Assembly (NCBI RefSeq): GCF_001931485.1
Contig: NZ_MSDV01000006.1
Coordinates: 42,789 to 106,788 of the forward strand
Source: Burkholderia sp. SRS-W-2-2016
Lineage (GTDB): Bacteria > Pseudomonadota > Gammaproteobacteria > Burkholderiales > Burkholderiaceae
Reading direction: 5' to 3'
Length of the DNA: 64,000 bases
The notes beneath the pieces are model-generated. The model searched no databases. It had not been told where the DNA came from and saw nothing but the letters and a program-made list of their open reading frames with translations. Below are positions 18,254 through 26,669 of this stretch, in pieces (the stretch's first letter is position 1; every line of letters begins with the position of its first letter). The position numbers were made by a program, and so were the translations under genes.

Positions 18254-18388
18254 TTGCCGCGACGGTATCAGGGTGATGTGATGGCTTGCCCGCCAGCGAC
18301 CGGCGGCGGGGCTGCGGCGGCGTCGTGTGTGGGATCGCGCGGCGCGGCCCGCGCGCTAACCCACCCCTGACAACGAGCGAGAACAATC

Positions 18389-19063
18389 GTGGCGAATCTT
18401 CGAATCATTCTGGCTGACGACCATCCCTTCGCACTGCTGGGCTTCAGATCGACGCTGGAGTCCAGCAAGGACATTTCCATCGTCGGCGAAGTGCTTACGT
18501 CCACCGCGTTGCTCGCGCTGCTGCTGCGCACGCCGTGCGACGTGCTGGTCGTCGACCTGTCGATGCCCGAGACCCCCGGCGTCGCAGAGGACGGTGTGAA
18601 CCTGATCAAGCGCATCCGCAGCACGCGGCCCGCGCTGCGCGTGCTGGTGGTGACCGCGCAGACCAATCCCGCGATCCTGCGCATGGTCGCCGCGGACGGC
18701 ACCGTCAGTCTGTTCAGCAAAAGCGACTCGCTCGCCCAACTGCCCGACGCGATTCGCGAGTGCGCGCGCGGGGTGCGCCACCTGAGCCCGTCGATGACCG
18801 CGGCGCTGGAGCGCGCGTATCGGGACGGCAGCATGCTGGTCGGCGCGCTGCTGCTGACCAAACGGCAGAGCGAGATTCTGCGCCGGCTGGTCGATGGCGA
18901 GTCGATCGACGAGATCGCTCTGGCGCTCGGCTGCCGGCGTCGCGCGGTCACCAATCAGAAGCGCGAAGCGATGGCGCGGCTCGGCGTGCGCGACGAAGCC
19001 GCGCTGTTTTCGCGGATCCGCAGCAACGGGATGCTGTTTCACTGGCGCGAGCGCGAATCATGA
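18389..19063 (+). CDS. RcsB/BvgA-type response regulator 1
   Basis: A 224-residue two-component regulator. The receiver holds the acidic pair D10-D11 (LADDHP), the phosphoacceptor D56 in VVDLSMP, and a DLSMP..DGVNLIKRIR segment with the short insert seen in RcsB; TNPAIL further on is also RcsB-like. The C-terminal LuxR-type helix-turn-helix is at about residues 155-205 (LTKRQSEILRRLVDGESIDE, then TNQKREAMARLGV). Translation starts at GTG 18389 with a weak GAGCGAGAA. It probably receives phosphate from the hybrid kinase encoded 2.5 kb downstream. Its promoter carries a TAGGA-N4-TCCGA site. Confidence 0.9.
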   Translation: MANLRIILADDHPFALLGFRSTLESSKDISIVGEVLTSTALLALLLRTPCDVLVVDLSMPETPGVAEDGVNLIKRIRSTRPALRVLVVTAQTNPAILRMVAADGTVSLFSKSDSLAQLPDAIRECARGVRHLSPSMTAALERAYRDGSMLVGALLLTKRQSEILRRLVDGESIDEIALALGCRRRAVTNQKREAMARLGVRDEAALFSRIRSNGMLFHWRERES

Positions 19064-19224
19064 GCGGCGCTTCACCGGCCCGGCGGCGGCAATAACGCGC
19101 CGCCACCCATAGCGGGCAGCGCGCGCACGCGCCAGTACCGTTGTCGACGGGATCGGGGATGCTTCCCTGCGCGCAGCAGGGGCCGGTCGGCAGCGCAACA
19201 ACAAAGAACAGAACAAAACAACGC

Positions 19225-19875
19225 ATGAGAAAACTGCACGTCGTCGTGGCGGACCGCCACGATTGCATTCGCGCCGGTATCCGCTATCTGCTGCGCGACG
19301 AACCTCATCTCGACATCGTCGGCGAGGCGTCGAGCCTCTCCGCTCTCGCCGGCCTGCTCGAGAGCGGCCGCTGCGATGTCGTCGTGTCCGACCTCGAGAT
19401 CGCCAACCTCGCGCAGTTCGACGACGACAGCCGCGCCCCGCCGGTGTTGCGCCGCTTGCTGCGCGGCGACGCGCGTCCGCGCGTGGTCGTGCTGACCCTC
19501 TCCACGCGCGAACAGATGTGGGCCGGGCTGCGCAACCTGGGCGTGAGCGGCATCGTCGACAAGCGCGACGCGCCGCCGGCGCTGCTCGCCGCGATCGATG
19601 CGGTCGCCGCCGGCCGCCAGCATCGGTCGGCGTGGGTCCAAGCCGCGCTCGACACCGGCGCGTCCGCGCTGTCGCCTCACGACGGCTCGATGAGCGCGCG
19701 CGAGTGGGAAGTGTTCCAGCTCTATGCGCAAGGTCTGCCGGTGCGTGAGATCGCGGCACGTCTGCAACGCAGCGGCAAGACGATCAGCACGCACAAGCGC
19801 ACCGCGATGCGCAAGCTCGGGCTCGAAACGGAGGCCGATCTGACGCGATACGCGAGGCAGATCGGATTGATCTAG
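19225..19875 (+). CDS. RcsB/EvgA-type response regulator 2 with altered receiver
   Basis: A 216-residue regulator paired with the previous one. The receiver keeps D10, D56 (VVVSDLEIANL), a Thr (VVLTLS) and a Lys (GIVDKRD). However, the second acidic pocket residue is Arg (ADRHD, R11) and the usual Met-Pro after the phospho-Asp is absent (IANL). The C-terminal LuxR-type helix-turn-helix is intact (SAREWEVFQLYAQGLPVREI, GKTISTHKRTAMRKLGL) and very RcsB-like. ATG 19225 has no strong Shine-Dalgarno. It may be poorly phosphorylated and act as an auxiliary, RcsA-like partner; that is inference. Confidence 0.88.
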   Translation: MRKLHVVVADRHDCIRAGIRYLLRDEPHLDIVGEASSLSALAGLLESGRCDVVVSDLEIANLAQFDDDSRAPPVLRRLLRGDARPRVVVLTLSTREQMWAGLRNLGVSGIVDKRDAPPALLAAIDAVAAGRQHRSAWVQAALDTGASALSPHDGSMSAREWEVFQLYAQGLPVREIAARLQRSGKTISTHKRTAMRKLGLETEADLTRYARQIGLI

Positions 19876-19950
19876 CCGATTTGATCTAGCGCAAGCCGCG
19901 TCCAATCATTCGTTTTTTTAGTACCGATACCGCAGCGGACGGAGATCTCG

Positions 19951-19964
19951 TAGGACTTTTCCGA
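19951..19964 (+). promoter_or_regulatory. RcsB-box-like site upstream of aqpZ / hybrid kinase
   Basis: TAGGA-CTTT-TCCGA followed by TTGGCC, 205 bp before aqpZ. It shares core, spacing and right flank (TCCGATTG) with the site at 18240. A further TCCTAC (19985-19990) mirrors GTAGGA (19950-19955). It is a probable binding site for the neighbouring RcsB-type regulators. The surrounding 293-bp gap (19876-20168) holds no gene. Confidence 0.5.
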
Positions 19965-20168
19965 TTGGCCGCCTGGGGGGCGCCTCCTACATTGACCGCC
20001 TGACCGAAGCGCGTCGCTCGCGTGCGTGTCCCGCATGCGGCGAATGCTTCGGCTATTTCGTGATCCTGAGCTTCCTCGCGTGGCAAGACGGACCGGGAAA
20101 TCGGCGGCGGATGCTTCGTGCGAGCGCGCGGCGCGTTCCGCCTGGTGGCTGAACGGAGAGGAGGGCGG

Positions 20169-20918
20169 ATGGCTGGATTAGGCAAGCGATTGTGGTGCGA
20201 AGGGATGGGCACGGCGTGGCTCGTGTTCATCGGCTGCGGCAGCTCGGTGCTGGATACCCATCGGGTTCTGCAAGGCAGCGGCGTGCTCGAAATGTCGCTG
20301 GCATTCGGTCTGGCGCTCGCCACCGCCAGTTACGCGTTCGGCAAGGTGTCCGGCGCGCATTTTAACCCCGCGGTCACGGTCGGTTTCGCGGTCGCGAATC
20401 GTTTTCCGGTGCGCGACCTGCTGCCCTACATCGCCGCGCAGATTCTCGGCGCGCTGCTGGCCGCCGCGTTGCTCGCTCAGATTGCGAGCGGCCGGCCGGG
20501 CTTCGAACTGGCGGCGAGCGAATTCGCGGCGAACGGCTTCGGCGCCCATTCGCCCGCCGACTATCCGTTGCAGTCGGCGCTGGTGCTGGAGTTCGTGCTG
20601 TCGTTCGCGTTCGTCGCGGCCTGTCTGGTGACCGTCGCGCGCAAGGAGCTCGCGCCGCTGGCGCCGTTCATCTGCGGCTGCTGTCTGATGCTGGTCTATC
20701 TGATTTCGATTCCGGTCACCAACGGCTCGGCCAATCCCGCGCGTTCCACCGCTCAGGCGCTGTTCGTCGGCAACTGGGCGCTCGATCAGCTGTGGCTGTT
20801 CTGGGCCGCGCCGCTGGCCGCGGCGATCGCGGCCGGCCTGCTGGTGTCGTTTCTGAACGGGCCGCCAGAGACGTCGGCAGAGGCGGCGTTAGCGGACGGA
20901 CGGGGCGACGTCGCGTGA
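20169..20918 (+). CDS. aqpZ: Aquaporin Z-like water channel
   Basis: A 249-residue inner-membrane major intrinsic protein with six spans. Both pore signatures are present: HFNPAVT in the first half and SANPARS in the second, the two NPA boxes. The second is followed by the Arg of the selectivity filter. TTAACPA-type glycerol-channel features are absent, so water is the likely substrate. GGAGAGGAGGGCGG precedes ATG 20169; an upstream in-frame ATG at 20118 would add 17 unlikely residues. The hybrid kinase gene begins 12 nt after its stop, so the two are probably one transcript. Confidence 0.92.
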   Translation: MAGLGKRLWCEGMGTAWLVFIGCGSSVLDTHRVLQGSGVLEMSLAFGLALATASYAFGKVSGAHFNPAVTVGFAVANRFPVRDLLPYIAAQILGALLAAALLAQIASGRPGFELAASEFAANGFGAHSPADYPLQSALVLEFVLSFAFVAACLVTVARKELAPLAPFICGCCLMLVYLISIPVTNGSANPARSTAQALFVGNWALDQLWLFWAAPLAAAIAAGLLVSFLNGPPETSAEAALADGRGDVA

Positions 20919-20930
20919 GCGGGCAGCGCG

Positions 20931-23900
20931 GTGGTGGGCCGGTTCGCGTTGCCGCGTTGGTTTGCGTGCGCTTTGTTGTTCGCGGCGTATGGCCTGGCTG
21001 CGCCCCAGGCCGCTGGCGGCAGCGCGCCGCAGATGCAGGCCGAACTGGCGTCCAGCCCCTTTCCCGCTCGCCTCACGGTCGGCGTCCTCGCCGACGGCTG
21101 GCCGCCGTTCGATATCTCGCAGGACGGCCAGCTCACCGGCATGAGCGGCGAGCTGTTGCGCGCGCTTGTCGGGCCGAACGTCGTCATCGAGACGAAGGCG
21201 TTCCCGGACCTCGCGCAGATGCTCGCCGCCGCCTGCGCCGGCCACGTCGATCTGCTGGCGAGTCTCACGCGCACACCCGAACGCGAACGCTGCGTGAGCT
21301 TCACCGCGCCGTATTTCCGCTCGTCCGTGTCGGCGGTCGTGCGGCGCGGCGACGCCCGTTATGCGAAACCGGACGCGCTGGCCGGCGCGCGAATCGCGGT
21401 CGAGCTCGGTTTTTCGCGCGAACGCCTGCTGCGCGCCGGCATGCCGCGCGCCGAACTCGTCACGTTCGCGAGCACCCGCGAAGCGCTCGACGCGGTGCTG
21501 CGCGGCACCGCCGACATCTACTTCGGCTCGACCGCGGTCGTCCAGTTCGAACTGGCCACCGATGCGTTCCGCGATCTGCGCGTGGCCTACGAGCAGCGCG
21601 GCAACGCGCTCGACGTGCGCATCGCGGTGCCGCTCGCACGCTCCGCGTTGCGCGATCAATTGAATCGCGCGCTCGCAGCGCTGAACCCGGCCGAGGCCGC
21701 GGCGATCCGCGCGCGCTGGCTGTCCGTCGGCTTCGATGCGCGCTCGGTGCCGTCGGTGTCGTCGGTGCCGGACGCGCCGGGGTTCCAGCTCAGCGCGGAC
21801 GAAAGGCGCTGGCTCGCAGCGCTGTCGCCGTTGCAGATCGGCTTCGACAGCGACTGGCACCCGTTCAGCTACGTCGACGACCGCGGCCGCCCCGTAGGTC
21901 TGACCGCCGATTACCTCGGCTACCTGAGCAGCACGCTGGGCGTCCAGTTCAGGCGCGCGCGCTTCGACGACTGGGCCGCCACCGTCGCCGCGTTCCGGCG
22001 CGGCGAACTCGCGATGCTGTCCACCGCGTCGAGCCGGGGGCCGCTGCTCGAGGGGGCGAGTCGCAGCCGCGTGTACGCGAGCACGCCGCTGGTGCTGGTC
22101 GGGCGCAGCGGCGCGGCGCCGATACGCGGGCCGGAGGATTTCGCGACGTCGCGCGTCGTGATGTCCTCGCATGTGGCCGGCTGGCTGCCGCTCGCGCTCG
22201 CGGCGGTGCCGCCCGAGCAGATCGTCGTCGCGCGCAGCCTCGGCGACGCGCTGCGCCAGGTCGCGAGCGGCGAGGCGGACGTGCTGGCCGGCAACGCGGC
22301 CGCGATCGGCGCGCAGCTGCGGCAGGGCTATCAGGGCGTGCTCGAGGAGCTCGGCACGCTCGGCGACTCCGACTCGCTGTACTTCGCGGTGCGCGAGGAT
22401 CTGAGCCCGCTCGTCAAGCTGATCGACCGCGCGTTGCAGGCGATGCCGGCCGCCGACAAGCAGCGCATCCGCGACAAATGGGTGAGTGCCGCTGTGCCGG
22501 TCGATACGACCGTGAGCGTGTCCGCGGTGCGCCTGTTGCCGGCGCTGATCGGCATCGGCGTCGTGCTGCTGGTCACGCTGCGCGCGTACCTGCTGTTGCA
22601 GCGCGAGGTCCGGCTGCGCAAGCGGACCGAGCGCGAGCTCGCGTTGCAGCTCAATTTCCAGGAAACGATGATGAAGACGGTGCCGTATCCGCTCATCGCG
22701 AAAGATCTGGACGGGCGCTACATCGCGATCAACGAAGCGTATGAGAAGGTTTCCGGACTGAGCCGCGAGGCCGTGCTCGGACGCACCACCACCGAGAGCG
22801 GCTTCTGGGGCGAGGTCAACAGCCGCAAGCTCGACGACATCACGCGCGAGGCTCTGGCCGGCGCGAACATGGCGAAGGTCGAGCTGCAATTCGAGGACGC
22901 GGCCGGCGAGCAGCGGCATGGCCTGTTCTGGACCCGCGTGTGCCACGGCGGCGACGGGCAGCCGGTGTGCGTACTGGGCACGATGGTCGACATCACCGTG
23001 ATCCGCCGCGCGCTCGAACGCGCGCGCAAAACCCAGCGGCGGCTGTTCGACGTCACCAGCTCGCTGCCGGCGGTGGTGTTCCAGTTGCGGCGCACGCCGG
23101 CCGGCGAGTACTCGTTTCCGTATATCGGCGGCAACACCCGCTCTCTGCTCGGCGCCGCGTGGCGCGGGCAGCGCGCGCGGGTCGATTTCCGGCGCGTGGC
23201 GGAAGCGGACCGGGCGATGGTGATCGCCGAGCTCGAGCGTTCGGCCAGCGCCGCCACACCGGTACATATGGAGTTTCGCCTCGACAGCGCGGGACAGCAC
23301 AAGTGGGTCCGCGCCGAACTGGTGCCGCGCCGCGACGCGGATGGCGGCGTGGTGTGGAGCGGTTACTGGGTCGACGCGAGTGTCGAGCGCGCGCGTGCCG
23401 AGGAACTCGCGCGGGCGCGCGACGTGGCCGAGGCGGCTTCGCGCGCGAAAGACGATTTCTTCGCGATGATGAGCCACGAAATCCGCACGCCGATGAACGG
23501 CGTGCTGGGTCTCGTCGAAGTGCTCGAACGCACGCCGCTCAGTACCGACCAGAGCGAAATGCTCGGCATGATCGACGAATCGGCGGGTGCGCTGCTGCAG
23601 ATTCTCGACGACCTGCTCGACTATTCGAAGATCGAAGCGGGGCGGCTGACGCTCGAGGCCGAGCCGCTCGATCTGCGCGAACTCGTCGATAACGCGGTCG
23701 GGCTGCTGGCGGGCCGCGCGCATGAAAAGGGCTTGCGGGTGCGCGTCGAGATTGCGTCCGAAGTCGGCGCGACGCTGCTGGGCGACAGCGTGCGGCTGCG
23801 GCAGATCCTGTTCAACCTGGTCGGCAATGCGATCAAGTTCACTGCGCAGGGCGAGGTGGGCGTGAGCGTGGCGGTGCTCGAAGCGCGCGACGCCGGGCCC

Positions 23901-25511
23901 ATGTCCGCGCACCGCTTTGCGCAGACGCTCGAAATGATCGTGCACGACACCGGCATCGGCATCGCGCCGGATGTGCAGGCGCGTTTGTTCGAGCCGTTCG
24001 TGCAGGCCGAGTCATCGACCACGCGGCGCTTCGGCGGCACCGGGCTGGGCCTGACGATCTGCCGCAAGCTGGTCGAGATGATGAACGGCACGCTCGAATT
24101 GCGCAGCGCACCTGGATGCGGGACCAGCATGATCGTGCGGCTGACGCTGCCGGTCGTCGCGCGGCACGCTGCACCGGGCGGGTTGCGCGGCAAGCGCGGC
24201 GTCGTGATCGCGAGCGATCCGGGCATCGGTCGCGCGCTGGTGCAGTTCGGCGCCGCGCTCGGGCTCGACTTGCGCAGCATTGCACCCGATGCGCCGGCGT
24301 TGCGCGAGCGCGCGGCGCTCGCCGACGCGCAGTTGCTGTTCGTTTGCGACGGCGTGACACTCGCGGCCCAACCCGGCGCGGCGACGCGCATCGTCACGCT
24401 GAGCGACGAGCCGACCCCGACCGGCTACCGGATTCTTGATGGCAACGTGCGGCTGAGCGTCAATCCGCTGTCGTTGCGCGGCCTCGGCGCCGCGTGCGCC
24501 GCGTGCGCGGCTGCGCTGAGGAGCGGCGCGGCGACGGCGCCGGACGCCGGCGGAATGCCGCTGGCGGCGCAACGCGCGACGCCGCCGCCGGATCGCGATC
24601 GGGCGCTCGCGAGCGGGCGGCTGATTCTGGTCGCGGAGGACCATCCGGTGAATCAGGAGTTGATCCGTCATCAACTGGCGTTGCTCGGCTATGCGTGCGA
24701 CGTCGCGAACGACGGCGCGCAAGCGCTCGCCGCGCTGCAGCGCACGAGCTACGGCTGCCTGATCACCGATTGCCACATGCCGAATCTGTCCGGCTACGCA
24801 TTGACGCGGCGCATTCGCGCGGACGAGGCACGCGCCGGCGGCGCGCGGCGTCTGCCGATTCTCGGCATCACCGCGAACACCGCACCCGACGATCTGCGGC
24901 AGTGTCGCGAAGCCGGCATGGACGACAGCCTGATCAAGCCGACCCGGCTGGCTACGCTGCGGGACTATCTGAGTCGCTGGTTCGGTCGCGAGGAAGACAC
25001 GGACGGTGGCAGCGACGGAGACGCCGACAGTGGCGCTGGGGACGACAGCGACGGTGGGCGGCAAACCGCGCAGGCGGACGGCGAGTCGCCGGCAGTACCG
25101 GCGCTTTCGGCAAGCGACTCGCCCGCACCACGGCCAGACAGCACCGAACCATTCGGCGCGCCCGATCTCGCGCGAATGATGCGTTTGTGGGGGAGTGAAG
25201 CGACGGTCAAGGCGCTGCTCGACTCGTTCGTTGCTGCGCTACGCGACGATCTGCAAGCGCTCGCGGCGCTGCTGGAGCAAGCGGAACTGACGGAGCGCGC
25301 AGAGTTGACGCCATTCAGCGAGTGGCTGCATCGAGTGATGGGAGCGGCGAGCGTGCTGCAATACGCGCCGCTGATTCAGGCGCTGGACGCGTACCGGCAG
25401 AACCTCGCCGGAAAATCGCCCGAGCATATGCGCGAACAGGGCCGCGCGCTGCTCGAAACCTGCACGGCGATGCTCGGCGGTATCGAACAGCAAGCGGCGT
25501 TGCTCGGATAA
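20931..25511 (+). CDS. BvgS/EvgS-like hybrid sensor histidine kinase
   Basis: A 1526-residue unorthodox sensor kinase. After a signal peptide (residues 1-28) come two periplasmic Venus-flytrap domains of the SBP_bac_3 type (~45-270 and ~285-525). A membrane span follows (~535-557), then two PAS domains (~570-720 and ~725-835). The kinase core has phosphoacceptor H849 in MMSHEIRTPMNGVLG and an ATPase with NAIKF, DTGIGI and GGTGLGL. A degraded receiver-like stretch (~1085-1190), a true receiver with D1280 (LITDCHMP) and an Hpt domain with H1467 (EWLHRVMGAASV) complete it. Start GTG 20931 is 12 nt after aqpZ. Its partners are probably the two regulators at 18.4-19.9 kb. Confidence 0.94.
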   Translation: MVGRFALPRWFACALLFAAYGLAAPQAAGGSAPQMQAELASSPFPARLTVGVLADGWPPFDISQDGQLTGMSGELLRALVGPNVVIETKAFPDLAQMLAAACAGHVDLLASLTRTPERERCVSFTAPYFRSSVSAVVRRGDARYAKPDALAGARIAVELGFSRERLLRAGMPRAELVTFASTREALDAVLRGTADIYFGSTAVVQFELATDAFRDLRVAYEQRGNALDVRIAVPLARSALRDQLNRALAALNPAEAAAIRARWLSVGFDARSVPSVSSVPDAPGFQLSADERRWLAALSPLQIGFDSDWHPFSYVDDRGRPVGLTADYLGYLSSTLGVQFRRARFDDWAATVAAFRRGELAMLSTASSRGPLLEGASRSRVYASTPLVLVGRSGAAPIRGPEDFATSRVVMSSHVAGWLPLALAAVPPEQIVVARSLGDALRQVASGEADVLAGNAAAIGAQLRQGYQGVLEELGTLGDSDSLYFAVREDLSPLVKLIDRALQAMPAADKQRIRDKWVSAAVPVDTTVSVSAVRLLPALIGIGVVLLVTLRAYLLLQREVRLRKRTERELALQLNFQETMMKTVPYPLIAKDLDGRYIAINEAYEKVSGLSREAVLGRTTTESGFWGEVNSRKLDDITREALAGANMAKVELQFEDAAGEQRHGLFWTRVCHGGDGQPVCVLGTMVDITVIRRALERARKTQRRLFDVTSSLPAVVFQLRRTPAGEYSFPYIGGNTRSLLGAAWRGQRARVDFRRVAEADRAMVIAELERSASAATPVHMEFRLDSAGQHKWVRAELVPRRDADGGVVWSGYWVDASVERARAEELARARDVAEAASRAKDDFFAMMSHEIRTPMNGVLGLVEVLERTPLSTDQSEMLGMIDESAGALLQILDDLLDYSKIEAGRLTLEAEPLDLRELVDNAVGLLAGRAHEKGLRVRVEIASEVGATLLGDSVRLRQILFNLVGNAIKFTAQGEVGVSVAVLEARDAGPMSAHRFAQTLEMIVHDTGIGIAPDVQARLFEPFVQAESSTTRRFGGTGLGLTICRKLVEMMNGTLELRSAPGCGTSMIVRLTLPVVARHAAPGGLRGKRGVVIASDPGIGRALVQFGAALGLDLRSIAPDAPALRERAALADAQLLFVCDGVTLAAQPGAATRIVTLSDEPTPTGYRILDGNVRLSVNPLSLRGLGAACAACAAALRSGAATAPDAGGMPLAAQRATPPPDRDRALASGRLILVAEDHPVNQELIRHQLALLGYACDVANDGAQALAALQRTSYGCLITDCHMPNLSGYALTRRIRADEARAGGARRLPILGITANTAPDDLRQCREAGMDDSLIKPTRLATLRDYLSRWFGREEDTDGGSDGDADSGAGDDSDGGRQTAQADGESPAVPALSASDSPAPRPDSTEPFGAPDLARMMRLWGSEATVKALLDSFVAALRDDLQALAALLEQAELTERAELTPFSEWLHRVMGAASVLQYAPLIQALDAYRQNLAGKSPEHMREQGRALLETCTAMLGGIEQQAALLG

Positions 25512-25582
25512 CGAGGTAGCTCGCATCACGCAGATACCGCGATCGCGTGCGCAAAAAACCGGCAATGCAAACGCTGAAGACG

Positions 25583-25610
25583 AAAAAAAACGCGGCCCGA
25601 AGACCGCGTT
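25583..25610 (-). terminator. Rho-independent terminator reading leftward
   Basis: A 7-bp stem, CCGCGTT (25604-25610) with AACGCGG (25589-25595), has an 8-nt loop. On the minus strand it is followed by eight U (A-run 25583-25590 on the plus strand). It is oriented against the kinase gene. Confidence 0.8.
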
Positions 25611-25655
25611 AAAGATTTGGAGACATCCTTCGATGAAGGAGTCACTTCTCGCAGG
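25583..25655 (-). ncRNA. Candidate small RNA with own promoter and terminator
   Basis: Reading leftward, an extended -10 (TGG-TATGCT, 25668-25660) is followed by about 70 nt. These contain a hairpin (TCCTTC 25626-25631 / GAAGGA 25635-25640) and end in a strong terminator: AACGCGG / CCGCGTT then eight U. No protein start is in a sensible position, and no leftward gene lies upstream that this terminator could serve. The exact 5' end is estimated from the -10. The RNA is not identified with any known family. Confidence 0.5.
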
Positions 25656-26001
25656 CAGAAGCATACCAGGGATAACGCGACTTATTCATTACAAAAAGTG
25701 CAATTAACTCTTCGGTTAAATCGCTTGAAACGCGACGACGAAACATCCTTCGTCGTCATTCGATGCCTGTTTTTACGCACGTTTGCGCGTTGAGCGCGCT
25801 TTTTGCTGCAAGCGGAATGTTTGAATTCAGCTTGACGATCGGTGTGCTTCAGCCTCGCGCCGCAGCGTCGCAACCGTGCAATCGAGCGAACGGGACCCGT
25901 CCCCGGACCCCCACCGGCAGCGAACGATTTGCACTAGTATGTGGAAGCCCCGCGCGGCTCAAGCGTCGCCGCGGCGGCGCATCAAAAGTCCGGAGAAGAC
26001 C
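25656..26001. other. Gap with two further inverted repeats
   Basis: Part of the 490-bp gap between the kinase and the CHRD gene. TTAAC-TCTTCG-GTTAA lies at 25704-25719. The perfect 9-bp hairpin GACGACGAA / TTCGTCGTC lies at 25734-25757 with loop ACATCC. That loop plus stem repeats the ACATCCTTCG word of the small-RNA hairpin at 25624-25633. No gene is supported; a CGGAGAAG ribosome-binding site for the next gene closes the gap. Confidence 0.5.
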
Positions 26002-26436
26002 ATGCTTACGCTGCGAAAACTGAATCTGGCCGTGTTGTTGTGGGCGCTTGCATCGGGCGTCGCGTACGCGGATACGGTCGAGTTGAAAGCGGCGCTCGAA
26101 CCGTCGAGCGAAGTGCCGCCGCGCGTGAGCCGCGGCCACGGCGTGCTGAACGCGACGTTCGACACCTCCAGCCAGTCGCTGCAATGGACCGCCACTTACG
26201 AAGGCCTGAGCGGCCCGGCGACCGCCGCGCATTTCCACGGTCCCGCGCCGGTCGGTCAGAACGCGAAGGTGCAGGTGCCGATCGAGAAAAACGCGCTTGC
26301 GAGCCCGATCAAGGGCAGCGCGAAGCTGACCGAACAGCAGGTCACCGACCTGATGGCCGGGCAGTGGTATTTCAATATCCATACCGCGCAGAATCCGATG
26401 GGCGAGATCCGCGGCCAGGTGTTGCCGGCGAACTAG
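26002..26436 (+). CDS. CHRD-domain secreted protein
   Basis: A 144-residue exported protein. A signal peptide (residues 1-24, ending VAYA) is followed by a single CHRD domain. The conserved pieces are VPPRVSRGHGVLNATFD, ATAAHFHGPAPVGQNA and WYFNIHTAQNPMGEIRGQVL. CHRD domains occur in chordin and in many bacterial periplasmic proteins; their bacterial role is not known. CGGAGAAG lies 7 nt before ATG 26002. It stands alone, followed by a simple-sequence repeat. Confidence 0.88.
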   Translation: MLTLRKLNLAVLLWALASGVAYADTVELKAALEPSSEVPPRVSRGHGVLNATFDTSSQSLQWTATYEGLSGPATAAHFHGPAPVGQNAKVQVPIEKNALASPIKGSAKLTEQQVTDLMAGQWYFNIHTAQNPMGEIRGQVLPAN

Positions 26437-26463
26437 TTGCACAGCCGTACCTTCGCGCTGACT

Positions 26464-26522
26464 GCGACCGCGACCGCGACCGCGACCGCGACCGCAACCG
26501 CAACCGCAACCGCAACCGCAAC
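26464..26522. repeat. 6-bp tandem repeat, about 10 copies
   Basis: Five GCGACC units pass into four to five GCAACC units. The tract lies 28 bp after the CHRD stop, inside the 233-bp gap before the esterase gene. A 6-bp period keeps any reading frame open, so frames through it are artefacts. Confidence 0.9.
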
Positions 26523-26669
26523 GTCGCGCGCCGCCCGCGATCAACACAAACCAATGCTTTCCGCCACCCGCCCAACCCGCCGCGATTAGAACCCGCCACC
26601 CACCGGCGTCCGCGCCGACGCACGTACGATGACGGCACTTCAACGAAGGAAACGAAGGAGCATGTCCCG

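Larger units (their letters stand above)
18077..18388. other. 312-bp gap before the first response regulator
   Basis: No gene. It contains a 7-bp tandem repeat directly after the MFS stop and a TAGGA-N4-TCCGA site at 18240-18253. No terminator hairpin with a T-run was found for the MFS gene; the G+C-rich repeat may fold. Confidence 0.5.

Noticed and set aside
20889..23945. 1018-codon minus-strand frame under the hybrid kinase
   Set aside because: Shadow frame; the sense frame contains full kinase motifs.
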